Notes under the pieces: model-generated
Seen by the model: the letters and a program-made list of their open reading frames with translations, nothing else
Database searches by the model: none
What the model was told of the DNA's origin: nothing
Assembly (NCBI GenBank): GCA_001970955.1
Contig: MPUH01000092.1
Location: forward strand, 1 to 64,000
Direction: 5' to 3'
DNA from: Stentor coeruleus
Lineage: Eukaryota; Ciliophora; Heterotrichea; Heterotrichida; Stentoridae
Length of the DNA stretch: 64,000 nt
Part shown: in pieces, positions 50,069 to 60,379 of the stretch
Layout of the letters: the number at the start of each line of letters is the position of its first letter
How positions within the stretch are numbered: position 1 is the stretch's first letter
Translations under genes and position numbers: made by a program

Positions 50069-50268
50069 TGTATTTTATATATAAGTTGAATTGTTATTTT
50101 TTAGATTAGAAAGGTTGCTAAAATTACGGAAAATTAGCGGGACGAAATTTGTTATATGAAAGGTTCTTGATTGTGTGATGAAACTGTTGATGGAGGGATA
50201 TTATATATGAATAATTTAATAAGGTATGTTTAGAAATGTAAATGGGGATGATTAGGGGAAGATTAAAA

Positions 50269-50417
50269 GAAAGTATTTAGAGAGGTTTATCTTTTTAGGT
50301 AATATTAGGGTAGATTGTTTGAGAAATATATGAAAATATTTCTTTTATATATTCGAAAGTATTTAGAGAGGTTTATCTTTTTAGGTAATATTAGGGTAGA
50401 TTGTTTGAGAAATATAT
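50269..50417. repeat. Direct duplication, 63 bp, spaced 86 bp
   Basis: GAAAGTATTTAGAGAGGTTT and the following bases to position 50331 recur exactly at 50355-50417, with a 23-bp spacer. There is no N here, so this may be a true duplication, although the size is like that of the assembly duplications elsewhere. Confidence 0.85.
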
Positions 50418-50939
50418 CTAATTGAAAGCCTTATAATCTTTTTCCTCTACTGGATTCTTAAAAATATATAATTACTCTTTAAATACTCCATAACATTTTC
50501 ATCATCTCTTTTATTTCCCTCTCTAAAGTAACATACACCATATCAAAATCCATAAGAAGTTGTTTTTTATCATATCACTATAACTCCCCATTCCAGTTGA
50601 CTAATTAGAATTCTTAACCTTTAAATAATAAAAAGATATAATTCCATTCATTAACGAAAAGATTATATATTTTTATAAAATTTCCTGTGATTTTTTGGAA
50701 ATTTATATTGAAAACCTAGGATTATTCGATAATTTTATGAGTTTCTTATAAGATTTTATAGATCTAGCTAAAGAATTTGACTATTTGGCAGCCGATGTTA
50801 TTATATTTATATAGTAAAAAAAGATATAGGTATTTATAAAAGGGGATTTAGATTAGTATAAGAGTTTAGCCGCTATAATTATATTTTACTATTGATATAT
50901 AATTAGAAATTCATAAATGATATATAATTAATATATTTT

Positions 50940-51235
50940 TGTAATGAGTTCATATCGAAATTTGCTATTTGCATCAGATTATCCTTGGGAAAAATGGGTT
51001 TATACTGAGGACTGTACTTTAAGTATGTCCTCCTTGAAGTTATTTCTATCAAGTCATGATTCTCGATGGTTTTCTGGGCAAAACTAGATTAATTTGCAAA
51101 TTAAGCTGAAAGCCAAATTACCCTTTAATATTATGCTAAAGTATATATTTTTTTGATTCTTTTAGAATCTTTGCCTATGATGAACATCTTATGATCTGAG
51201 GCATGAACTTTTAGGCTAGAAAAAGCAGATTGAAA
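50940..51235 (-). pseudogene. Remnant of B-box/coiled-coil family C-terminal domain
   Basis: On the minus strand, FSSLKVHASDHKMFIIGKDS (from about 51220 down) resembles LRGLYASDDHKILIAGFKEK of the 39476-42373 protein, and RRTYLKYSPQYKPIFPKDNL (about 51045 down to 50980) resembles ERRIYFSENSQVCLIFNEEN. The two blocks are in the same order and at nearly the same spacing (about 100 versus 81 nt). Stops interrupt the frames between them. Similarity is visible but modest, so this is a probable old fragment. Confidence 0.5.
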
Positions 51236-51515
51236 ATACATTATTTATTAAATTATAGAGTAAATGCTTATTACAATCTTATAGTATCTCAAAATATAAT
51301 CCCTAAAGCTTAAATACCCATATTTCACAGCATAATTTTCATATTCTAAACCTATCTCCAACTTTACCCTTTATAATTTCGCAAAATCATAAACTCAGTC
51401 CATCAAACCCTATCCTATAAGTAAAAAAAACTCTATATCACTCATCCTAAATCTCTTTCTCCCATTTTATATAAAAAACATCATCTATTTTTTATCATTC
51501 ATTCTATATAATACA

Positions 51516-52634
51516 ATGAGTGTATGTTCTAATAGAAGATGTAACAAACCTGTAGGAGGTCTTTTCCAAAGAAAGTTATTATGTAAAATTTGCAACAAAC
51601 GTTTCTGCCCTGATTGTTTTTTTGTTGACCCAAACAACATGAAAAAGTCTTTAAAAGTAGGATATTGCTGGGAAGATTTAGTTAGAACTTTTCCAGCACT
51701 TTCAAACCCCCCTAATCCTCCTTCAATAAATGAAGTAAAAACCATATAGGTTAACCGGACTTTAGCTTATATAGTCCCTATATCAGAAGACCCATTACGA
51801 ACATTTAATAAAGTTAAGACTCTTGGTAGAGGTACATCAGGAACTGTATATAAAGTATGCAATAGGGAATCAGGTAATATTTTTGCATTGAAAGAAATAT
51901 GCTTATCAACAAATGATAGGGAAAGCATTCTTGAAGAATTCGCCAAAAGTGTCCTTTCACCATGTCAAAATGTAGTAACTTGTTATTCCTTGTATAGATA
52001 TAATGACTACTATGCAATTTTGCTTGAACTTATGGATACAACATTAATGGATCTATTCAAATACTGGGTTAATAGACAAGAGCATCTTATAGCATATATT
52101 CTTCGTGAAGTAACTAAAGGACTTAATTATATTCATAGGAATTACAACATTCATAGGGATATAAAAAGTGAAAATATCTTCATTAATAATAAAGGCAATG
52201 TGAAAATTGGAGATTTTGGGCTTAGTGCGCAGCTTACTCAAGAAAGGGATTATAGAGAAACTTTCGCTGGATCACCATTGTGGACTGCACCAGAGATACT
52301 TAATATGAGTAGATATAATGAATCTATTGATATTTGGTCACTTGGTATAGTTTGTTTTGAAATGGCTGAAGGTACAACACCATATTCAGAATCAAAAAAT
52401 ATGCTTGAACTTAGATTAAATATAGAAAGTCGTTCAGAGCCAACTATTAGTTCAAGATGGTCTCCACAGTTTCGGCAATTTGTCACATTTTGTTTGAAGA
52501 AAAGACCTGAAGAGAGAAAAAAAGCTCAGGAATTGTTGGAAACGGAATTTTTGAGAAATGTTAATGAAGCGCAGGCTCAATATGATTTATCAGAAATTAT
52601 CTTTCATGCTATGAATGCTCAGCCTAATAAATAG
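51516..52634 (+). CDS. Zinc-finger (FYVE-like) STE-type protein kinase
   Basis: Two exons (51516-51734 and 51750-52634) joined by a 15-nt intron give 367 residues. Exon 1 carries a Cys cluster C4-x4-C9...C23-x2-C26...C31-x2-C34 (CNKPVGG, LLCKICNKRFCPDC), related to FYVE/RING-type zinc fingers but without the full FYVE basic motif. Exon 2 is a complete kinase: GRGTSGTVYKV, ALKEI, IHRDIKSENIFI, GDFGLSAQL, FAGSPLWTAPEI, IDIWSLGIVCFEMAEGTTPY. The GSPLWTAPE and DIKSEN signatures place it near STE20/MST/NEK-like serine-threonine kinases. Without the intron the kinase would have no glycine loop start and the zinc finger would be orphaned. Confidence 0.9.
51735..51749 (+). other. 15-nt intron between zinc finger and kinase
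   Basis: GTAAAAACCATATAG, phase 0. Removing it avoids the in-frame TAG and joins NE to VNRTLAYIVPISEDP leading into the kinase domain. Confidence 0.87.
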
Positions 52635-53060
52635 ATTATTATATTGATTATCAAGTTTTTTTTGTGGTGGGATAACTTTTAAAATTCACATACTATTTAT
52701 TTTATCTATACACTCATCTTAAAACATTTAAATCAATAAATCCTCTNGGGAATGCGTGTTTTATTATCCTCAATAACTTTTAAAATTCACATACTATTTA
52801 TTTTATCTATACACTCATCTTAAAACATTTAAATCAATAAATCCTCTTAAAATAACAACATATATTCAAACAAAACAAAAAAAATAACACCTAAAAACCA
52901 TCATATCAAACAATATCCACCCATTACTCAACCTACCCATATCTTATTTCCTTAATCACATCCTCCTTCTCAAAAATACATTATCCTAAACAATTTCCAA
53001 ACCTTTCACTTTACTCAAAACCTTTTCTATATTATCTAATCTAATACAATTAAATAATTC
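52635..53060. other. Intergenic with N-linked 75-bp duplication
   Basis: About 430 bp between convergent genes. Bases 52672-52746 recur exactly at 52773-52847, with N at 52747 and 25 bp between. Same artefact pattern as elsewhere. Downstream AT/C-rich sequence holds no gene. Confidence 0.75.
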
Positions 53061-54395
53061 TTAAAACCCTAAACCAATACTCGGCATTAACTCCTTACAC
53101 TTCTCTTCAATTAGTATCCTTTTAGACTCTAAATCCACCAAACAATAAGCTAAATAAGATTTCTCAGGATTCTTTTTAGAAAACAACTTGTCTTTTATTA
53201 TTTCCAATAAATTATTCAATTCCTCAATATGTTCTTCCCACATTTGCGTCTCAGAAAATCTCCAATAAAGTTCAGTGATTATATCTTCAATATTCCTATG
53301 CATAGATTCAAGTTTTTTTATAGCTTCTTCTGGTGTTCGAACTTTTGTCACTTGCTTTATGGTATTTTGATTGAAAATTTTATAATTGAGATTCATTTCA
53401 CAAAGGTTTTCAAATGATATTGCTTTAACTTGGTCATCTTCTTCTGATAAAAATGTTTCAGCGTATTCATCAAAGAGGGTTTTTACTAAGGTTTCAGAGA
53501 AGGATAAGGAGGAAAGGAAGTGCATAAGAAGTTCGAATTCTTTGTATTGAAGATAGCCATCATCGTTTAGGTCTGCAGCGCCATAAATAATATCCATGAA
53601 ATGTTTGGTGCTTTTTGTGTGGTCGTTGTGGATTTCTATAAGTTGTTCTAGAAACTCATCCATATCCACAACCCCAAGTTTATTGATTTTATCTTCCCTT
53701 TTCATTTTCTCAAGTTTTGCCCTAAGCACAGGGATTTCATTCTTCGGCAGGAACTTCTCAAAGACTTTCAAACATTCCACACATCTTACATAAGGTAACA
53801 ATATTATCTCACTATTCTCTGGGTTCAAAGTAAAAATCCCCGATGGCGAGTTCTGAAGGAAATTCAAACACTCAATAAAAAAATCCAAATCCTCAGCAGA
53901 CAACTCATCATATAATCCTAAAAACCTACCAAACAGCCTTACCCTTATAATACTTTTATACTTTACACAACTTGCTAATAAATGATTATATTTGCTTTCT
54001 GCAGCTTTTTTCATCATATATTTTTTCATCAAAGCTCCATATACGAAATCGCAAAAGTTTTCTTGTATACTTTTATCTTTAACTGCTCTTTCTTCATAAA
54101 AATAATAAATAAGTTTTAAGAGCATTTTTTTAAACATAACATTTTTCAATCTGTGTACTGGAGTATTTGCTACTTTTCTTAGAGTATTTGAAGCTTCTGA
54201 TTCTTTTAGATTGAATTTCTGTTCCTCATCAGCTATCATAACAGATTGGATGATTTTTTTCTTTTTTGAATACTCGACGGTCTCATCTATTTCATCAATT
54301 GTATCTGGTATTGTTTCAAGAGGATGGGAAGCTACAATTGAAGAAGCTTTTGAGAGGTTTTGGAGAAGTCCTGATAAGATATGATTGTGAGGCAT
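53061..54395 (-). CDS. EF-hand protein, possibly 3' half of a split gene
   Basis: 444 residues starting MPHNHILSGLLQ. A charged helical N-terminal part, then an EF-hand with a good loop (DLNDDGYLQYKE) at about residue 275 and a weaker partner before it (HNDHTKSTKHFMD region). It also contains helical blocks FVYGALMKKYMMKKAAESKY and VRCVECLKVFEKFLPKNEIP. The ATG lies only 4 nt after the stop of the minus-strand gene at 54400-55830, too close for independent mRNAs in the usual sense. Going upstream from its ATG, this frame stays open until a possible 15-nt intron at 54427-54441. It may therefore be the downstream half of one gene. Confidence 0.7.
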   Translation of the reverse strand: MPHNHILSGLLQNLSKASSIVASHPLETIPDTIDEIDETVEYSKKKKIIQSVMIADEEQKFNLKESEASNTLRKVANTPVHRLKNVMFKKMLLKLIYYFYEERAVKDKSIQENFCDFVYGALMKKYMMKKAAESKYNHLLASCVKYKSIIRVRLFGRFLGLYDELSAEDLDFFIECLNFLQNSPSGIFTLNPENSEIILLPYVRCVECLKVFEKFLPKNEIPVLRAKLEKMKREDKINKLGVVDMDEFLEQLIEIHNDHTKSTKHFMDIIYGAADLNDDGYLQYKEFELLMHFLSSLSFSETLVKTLFDEYAETFLSEEDDQVKAISFENLCEMNLNYKIFNQNTIKQVTKVRTPEEAIKKLESMHRNIEDIITELYWRFSETQMWEEHIEELNNLLEIIKDKLFSKKNPEKSYLAYCLVDLESKRILIEEKCKELMPSIGLGF

Positions 54396-54399
54396 GTCT

Positions 54400-55830
54400 T
54401 CATAACTGAGCTCTTGGCTTACACTCCTGATAAGATATTACGTCTCGAATATTGCTTAAGAGTCTACGGATGCGTTGGTGTTTTTTCTTGAGCTCGGGGG
54501 TTTGTTTATTTAAAGTCAAGTTCTGAGCTTCAAGAGTAAGTGTGCGTTTATTATACATTTTAAAATCAGGAAAGAACATTGGCTTCATCTGTCTTTGTTT
54601 ATATTGAGCTCCAATATCAGCAGCACCTTTTCGTTTTTTAACCCCAACAGCTTCTCCACATAAAAACTCAACTTCAGTCTGAACAGCCTGATCCATATAA
54701 AAATATCTCGACGTTTCTACAGCTTTTTCTTGAAAATCATCTTGATTAAAAAGAGTTTCTATAGATCGATCTTTATAATAATTACCATATCTAGATAGTC
54801 TATCAAAAATGTCAGAATCATCATCTGAAAAGTTTTCTGAAATCAAAGGGTCACGAAGAAGCTCTTGTTCGAGTTGTTCTTCAGTTTTTTTTTTAAATCT
54901 TTTTGGTACTATTAATCTTTTTACAACACTGTTGTATTCGGTTTCTGCACCTAAGTTTTCATATTTAAGTTTCAGGATTCTTGTATCTTCTTTGGCTATA
55001 AGAAGTTCTTTTTTTACGTTTTTGTAGCGCTTTTGTAGGATTGCGATACGGTTTAACATTGTTTTTTCACGATGGTCTTTTTCTTGCGAGGCTTCGATTA
55101 TAGCTTCGGAGTTTTTTGTTAGGTTCTCGTTTTGTTTTGTTAAGGATTCGATTTTTTTGTTCAGTTCGATTATTTCATCTAGGAATAAACTTTGGAGATG
55201 ACTTTTGTCGATTTGATGCTTTTCCTGGAGGTGGACATTTTTTGAGTTAGAGATGTCGAGAGCCTTGCTGAAGAGTGTTTGGTATGCCTTCCATACTCTG
55301 AAAATAACATATCCTCTTTCCTTACAATGTGCACTAACTTGCCTTATAGTTTCAGTTAAGCAAACTGAGTAAATTTCATTTGCAACATCAAACAATCCAT
55401 CAGGATTATCAATTTTTTCCTCAGATGCTTTTTTGAGCATAAAATCCAACCACTCCAAAAGAGCACGAGCATCTGTTCTATTCCCAGTGTTTTTATTAGG
55501 TGTTAGTTCAGTAAGGATTTCTGAATAAAATGATTTGTTCGAAGAATTATCAAAAAACGCACTGTTTAACTTTTTGAATTCTTCTGATACTTTAAAGTCT
55601 AAAACATCAGAAGTCAAAAAACTTTTCGATTCAGGTGGAATACTTATAGGAATTTTGACCTGTAAAGATATTTTTGGACTTAAAGCTTCGTTGATTTTAG
55701 GATGGGAGCTATTAGAACTGCTATTCGATAGTATTCTAATTTTACTACCCCGGCTAGTTTTCTGTTTGTTCAAGTCAGGCAAACCCCTACCTGTATTAGG
55801 CAGTGACAATTTCAGTCTTGAATTTTTCAT
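54400..55830 (-). CDS. Coiled-coil protein with weak axonemal-dynein-light-chain-like motif
   Basis: 476 residues starting MKNSRLKLSLPNTGRGLPDL. The central region contains ETIRQVSAHCKERGYVIFRV, like the EL-IRQV-x-ECxERGxLL motif of axonemal dynein light chain p28/AXDND1-type domains, followed by long coiled coil (about 215-300). The C terminus has charged repeats (QRIRRLLSNIRDVISYQE) and ends at TGA 4 nt before the ATG of the next gene. On the minus strand GTAATATCTTATCAG (54427-54441) fits a 15-nt intron near the end. A ciliary role is possible but not proven. Confidence 0.65.
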   Translation of the reverse strand: MKNSRLKLSLPNTGRGLPDLNKQKTSRGSKIRILSNSSSNSSHPKINEALSPKISLQVKIPISIPPESKSFLTSDVLDFKVSEEFKKLNSAFFDNSSNKSFYSEILTELTPNKNTGNRTDARALLEWLDFMLKKASEEKIDNPDGLFDVANEIYSVCLTETIRQVSAHCKERGYVIFRVWKAYQTLFSKALDISNSKNVHLQEKHQIDKSHLQSLFLDEIIELNKKIESLTKQNENLTKNSEAIIEASQEKDHREKTMLNRIAILQKRYKNVKKELLIAKEDTRILKLKYENLGAETEYNSVVKRLIVPKRFKKKTEEQLEQELLRDPLISENFSDDDSDIFDRLSRYGNYYKDRSIETLFNQDDFQEKAVETSRYFYMDQAVQTEVEFLCGEAVGVKKRKGAADIGAQYKQRQMKPMFFPDFKMYNKRTLTLEAQNLTLNKQTPELKKKHQRIRRLLSNIRDVISYQECKPRAQL

Positions 55831-56105
55831 ATATTATAATTAAATCCTCCTTATAATTAATTTATCTTCACAAAAGCAACATCATAAAATAAAAACATTC
55901 AACCACATTTCTATAATAAAAAATTACCAAAAATCATTAAAAACCATTAAAAATCCTAAAAACTCCAAAAATCCCTTATCCCATCTCATAATCTCAATCC
56001 CAAAAATTCCTAATTCCTACAACAAAAACCATTTCCATACAAACCTCAAGCCAAGTTGCAACATTCTTTCCGACAAAAAGGCTGTTCATTGAAAAGTTTA
56101 AATAA

Positions 56106-57600
56106 ATGGAAGAAAGTTTTGAAGAACTGATTTCCGAAAGCGAAGTGCAAAAAATCCTCCATGAAAAACTGAAAATGCCTAAGTCACATAGAAAAAAAAA
56201 GACTGCAAATTAGGTCTTAAAAGTCTTAACAACAATGAAAAACTTTTAGAAGTTGTGACAACACAAGGTGGAATTGTTGATTATGAATATATAATGGTAA
56301 CAATCCATAAAACAGCCCTTTGTTATCAAAAGTAATCTGAAATTAGAATGGGTATGCTTGAAGAATGTGTTTCTTACTTAGATGCATGTATTTACAACAT
56401 GAAAACTAAAAAATCGTTATCATCTCAAGAAGTTCAGAATAAAAAACAATTTCTGAAAGGATAAAAAATATAAATACGAATGTAAAACCCATATACAACT
56501 ATGTGCTTTATTATCACAACTAGGTCAACATGAGAGCGCATTAGAACATGGAAAACATGCAATTAAGAAATGTGAGTATTTTATGAATGATTGTTTTATA
56601 TTATGTAATGATCATTATCAAGACATAGACAAAAAATATTAAAACCTGGTGGGAAAAAACATCTTGAAAAAACTAAATATATGAAATTTCATGACCTTGT
56701 AATTAAAGCACAACCTAATATAGAGTTTATAATAAACAAGCTTAAGAATAAAAGAATACGTACAGTTAAAATCCCTAAGTTTGATATAAGGACGGTATTA
56801 GGTGTTCAAAAACATAATGATTAGATTTATTCTTATAATATTGGTGATATGATGCTTTTATATCCAATGAGTATTTATGATTTACAGAATAATATGGGAG
56901 TACAGGCTGAGTTTACTAGAGATTGGATGTTAGAAAAAATACTTATGATTATTGTTGCGCATTTCTGTGTGGCTACAGAAATTAGATTTTTAGCAGTGGG
57001 TATGAATATAAAAATACAGACACATGAAGGGAAACTTTGGCATAAAAAAGCTTTAGAGTTTTCACAACCTTTTTTACCTAGTTCGTGTCCACTTTTTTTA
57101 CGTATCATGAATTCTTATATGAGGAATTATTCGAATGGGGTTTCTGATGTTAAGGGTCAAGAAAAAAAAATAAGAAAACGAAAAATAAAACCCCAAACCT
57201 GGAAATGAACAGGCCAAGGTCGAACTCGAGGGTTAAGCAGAAGGATGAGAGGCCGAGTACTACAAATTTTACTCCTACAGCAAGGACAGTATTAAAAAAC
57301 GTTCAATTTTAATTCACCAACTGTTGATAAAATTACATCACAAAAAACTAAGGCGCAGAGTCCGTTTTCGCAAAAACCAAAGGAAATTTGGTTAAAGGAA
57401 AGTTTTCTAATAATGCTTCATCAGAATCAGAAGTTGATCAAGATATTGTGATTAGTTCCTATGATCTTTATGGAATTAATAGTGATAAAGAAAGTCAGGA
57501 ATCTGAAGAGAGTCAAATTGATAGTACTGGGGGAAAACTCATCCAGGAATGTGTTGTTATTAGAACTATTGGGGGAAATTCTTACTTGCTTAAGTCATAA
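56106..57600 (+). pseudogene. Decayed gene, TPR-like ciliate protein remnant
   Basis: Successive frames contain coherent peptides in the same order: MEESFEELISESEVQKILHE; SLNNNEKLLEVVTTQGGIVD; a block joined by a probable intact 15-nt intron (GTAATCTGAAATTAG at 56332); HIQLCALLSQLGQHESALEH, a helix-turn-helix TPR-like unit; FHDLVIKAQPNIEFIINKLK; RTVLGVQKHND, then a TAG where a Trp is expected, then IYSYNIGDMMLLYPMSIYDL; and an acidic C terminus ending GGNSYLLKS. At least five frame shifts or stops interrupt it, at about 56213, 56468, 56639, 56824 and 57208 onward. The content resembles ciliate proteins with alpha-helical repeats and an RTxLGVQ...DWIYNYNIGD motif (from memory). Not a working gene in this assembly. 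Confidence 0.7.
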
Positions 57601-57727
57601 TTATATATTTAAATATGGTCAATGATTTTTGAAGTTCATTATATAATAATAATCCTAAAGTGCATTAAAAGCCTTAAAAAAACCTAATCATCCACACTTT
57701 ATTATCAAAAACCTACAATTATCATAA

Positions 57728-59719
57728 CTAATAAGCTCTTGACCTAGGAGTTTCCCAAGGCGAGGCAACCTCATGGGGTGTATAAGCAGGTGAGTTAGCA
57801 GCCGGGGTTTTTTTCAAGTCCTGTATAGCCATAACATCATTATTCGCTTCCATTTTCTCACAAGCACTTGCATCAATAGTTAATATTTTGCTAATAGTAA
57901 AAAGTTCAACCTTAAATTTACTCTCATAAACATCAACAACTTTAGCTGTAGCTCCTCTATAAGGTCCTGTTTTAAGCCTAACAATTATCCCTAAATAATC
58001 ATCCTTATAAAGAACTTCTTGTTCTGAGTTTTTCCCTTGTAACAAACAAAAACTTGCTTTAACAGCAACAATTTTCCCTTCTAACGCTTCTTGTATTTGT
58101 AAGAAAACTATACCACGAAATGCATTTTTTACAGAACCAAAACGATTAGAATATGGATGTTTTGGGAAGACAATTTTAACCATGTCATTATAACATAATT
58201 TGTTTTGATCACGATCTAAAGCAGTGAATCGATAAGGAGAGTATTTTTTAGAAATTTCATGATACCAAATAGATGTGGTTTCGTTATTATCAAGAACAGT
58301 AGTTACGCCGCCTGAATTGATTTTAGTGACAATGCCGAAGTTTAGGTCATTTTTTAAAAGGATGATTTCGTTTATGTTGTAATTTTCTGAACGGTCTTGC
58401 CCGCTACTAATTTCTTCACTGAGCTTGAGGTCATTAGCTAAGACTGTTATGATAGTTTGATTTATATCAGCAATAAAATCAACAGTGTTATCTTTGCAAG
58501 ATACTACCATACCTGTAATTCCAATATACCTCCCTTCAATAACTTTAACATGGTCACCTATATCGAAAAACTTACACAAATCCTTAATTGGGAATTCAAA
58601 TTTCTTATCACATAATTCTTCAATAAATGGGTAAATATTCACAACATTATTATCACTACTCTCCACACTACCTGTCAATCCTCTTGAGTCCCCATACACA
58701 ACTTTAACCTTATCCCCTTGGGCAAAACTTACTTGTTTCGGTTTCAAAATCATCACAACTTTATTATCATCAAAAATTTTAATCTCTCTCAATGTTGGTT
58801 TAATATCCTGAAACTTTAACGACCTTAAAGATAAGGTTTTATATAAAAATCCATTCCAAAAAGTATTCCCACCATATGAAAAATACACTTCCTGAGTATT
58901 CATATCTCTTTTTTTATCACAATTCTGATAATCACTTGGGTTAAACAGTTTTGGAGGTGGACGAATTTTTTTATTCCCAGTCGATTCAATTCTTGGTACT
59001 AATCTTACAGTAACTTTACCTAAATGATCTTCAACATTAACAATTTGTGCAAGGTCATCTTTATAAGTCCCAAAGCCAACTCTAACAAACTCTCCTTTTG
59101 TAACTTTACATTTCGGTGTTAAGTCCATATTAAAAACATCAACCATTTCTCCAATAGGAACAACAATTATTTTCCTTTCATTTACCAGACTCATACCTTT
59201 TATTGTTATTAAAACATCATGTTTTGTATAAGCTTCTAAATAAACACAATCTGTTACATAACTTGAAGCAAAAGCTGAAAATACTGGACTTTGCTTACAT
59301 TTTGCGCATTTAGACATGAGGTTTATAGCAAGTTCTCTAGCTTTACCTGGCTTACAGAAAACTTGCCAGAGTTTAGGGTCGTTTATTGATGGAAGTTCTT
59401 GTTGTTTAGACACAACACTGATTTCTTGATTTGCCAGATTAACTTGTTGATAGGCTACTTGGCGTTCATATTTTTCAGCGAGTTCTTCGGCGGTTAGGTT
59501 TTCGTAAAGTGCTCGACGTTTTGGGAGTTCTGATTGAAGTTTTACGGCTTCTTCATATTCTCCAGCATAGTCAGAATCACCTTCGCTTTCTTCTTCGTCA
59601 CCACTTTCTGCAGCGTCATCGATGAAGAGTTTTTTGTTGAATTTCGCCTTTTTAAGCCTTCTTCTGGTTCTTGGCTCTTCTTTAGACCGCTTTTGTGGAA
59701 TTTCGTCTGAATCTGACAT
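57728..59719 (-). CDS. SPT5: Transcription elongation factor SPT5
   Basis: 663 residues starting MSDSDEIPQKRSKEE. An acidic N terminus (AAESGDEEESEGDSDYAGEY) is followed by the NGN domain (about 115-205; LWQVFCKPGKARELAINLMS), which binds SPT4 and the RNA polymerase II clamp, and then KOW domains: VTKGEFVRVGFGTYKDDLAQ, SFAQGDKVKVVYGDSRGLTG, FDIGDHVKVIEGRYIGITGM, and one near residue 580 (LGIIVRLKTGPYRGATAKVV). The tail has only a short SPAYTPHEVASPWETP repeat-like stretch, compared with the long phosphorylated CTR of animal SPT5 (about 1090 residues). Acts with SPT4 as DSIF in pausing and elongation. Confidence 0.93.
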   Translation of the reverse strand: MSDSDEIPQKRSKEEPRTRRRLKKAKFNKKLFIDDAAESGDEEESEGDSDYAGEYEEAVKLQSELPKRRALYENLTAEELAEKYERQVAYQQVNLANQEISVVSKQQELPSINDPKLWQVFCKPGKARELAINLMSKCAKCKQSPVFSAFASSYVTDCVYLEAYTKHDVLITIKGMSLVNERKIIVVPIGEMVDVFNMDLTPKCKVTKGEFVRVGFGTYKDDLAQIVNVEDHLGKVTVRLVPRIESTGNKKIRPPPKLFNPSDYQNCDKKRDMNTQEVYFSYGGNTFWNGFLYKTLSLRSLKFQDIKPTLREIKIFDDNKVVMILKPKQVSFAQGDKVKVVYGDSRGLTGSVESSDNNVVNIYPFIEELCDKKFEFPIKDLCKFFDIGDHVKVIEGRYIGITGMVVSCKDNTVDFIADINQTIITVLANDLKLSEEISSGQDRSENYNINEIILLKNDLNFGIVTKINSGGVTTVLDNNETTSIWYHEISKKYSPYRFTALDRDQNKLCYNDMVKIVFPKHPYSNRFGSVKNAFRGIVFLQIQEALEGKIVAVKASFCLLQGKNSEQEVLYKDDYLGIIVRLKTGPYRGATAKVVDVYESKFKVELFTISKILTIDASACEKMEANNDVMAIQDLKKTPAANSPAYTPHEVASPWETPRSRAY

Positions 59720-60379
59720 TTATTAGACATTAGCTTTTAAAAAATGGGGGTGTTAGTGTAAATGTTATAAAAAAAATTTTTAAGGCGGGGTTGGATGTGG
59801 TTTTAGGCTTGGGTGAGATGAAGTGGATTTTACGATTTTTATAAGGTCTTAGATTATATTTGTTATATTCATATAGGGTTACTTTAATATTTATAGTGTA
59901 TCCCTTAAATCACACTTTTTTTAAATTAGAATCATCACTTAGCTTTATATAATAATCATATTTTCTATAATCTGTAATGTTTCTAGATCTTTATATAATA
60001 ATCATATTTTTATCAATCTGTAATGCTTCTAAATCTTTATATAATAATCATATTTTCTATCAATCTGTAATTTTCTACATCTTTATATGCAATCATAAAA
60101 TTATTCCATTAACATCTAATCAGTAAATCTATCTTTTGATTACCATCCTCATCTATATCCTATCAAAAAATCTTTTTTTCTATATATCTCTAATAATCTA
60201 CCTCTTTCAAAAAAGTCATCTAATCCTTTATTCCTTTATTTCTCTAACCATCTATCCTCTAATCAGGCCAACCTATTAAAATTTCTATAACAAATCGCAA
60301 CTCCTTCAAACTTCAAATTTCAAAAACCATACAATCCTTTCTAATCCTTTTCATATAAAAGCCATAAGTAAAAATGTAA
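59720..60379. other. Intergenic, divergent promoters, with tandem repeats
   Basis: 660 bp between SPT5 (minus) and the MORN gene (plus). It includes the 46-bp tandem repeat below. The remaining sequence is T/C-rich on the plus strand. Confidence 0.6.
59943..60092. repeat. Tandem repeat, 46-bp unit x about 3.3
   Basis: CTTTATATAATAATCATATT units begin at 59943, 59989, 60035 and (partial) 60081. Each contains ATCTGTAAT. Copies differ at a few positions. It lies in the shared upstream region of two divergent genes. Confidence 0.9.

Larger units (their letters stand above)
50069..51515. other. Intergenic with duplication and a decayed gene fragment
   Basis: About 1.45 kb without an intact gene. 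It holds the 63-bp direct duplication at 50269-50417 and a probable remnant of a coiled-coil protein C-terminal domain at 50940-51235 (separate entries). The rest is AT-rich. Confidence 0.6.

Noticed and set aside
50269-50417. Possible mobile-element target duplication
   Set aside because: The 63-bp duplication has no inverted repeats, no ORF between the copies and a 23-bp spacer, so it is not a transposon footprint.
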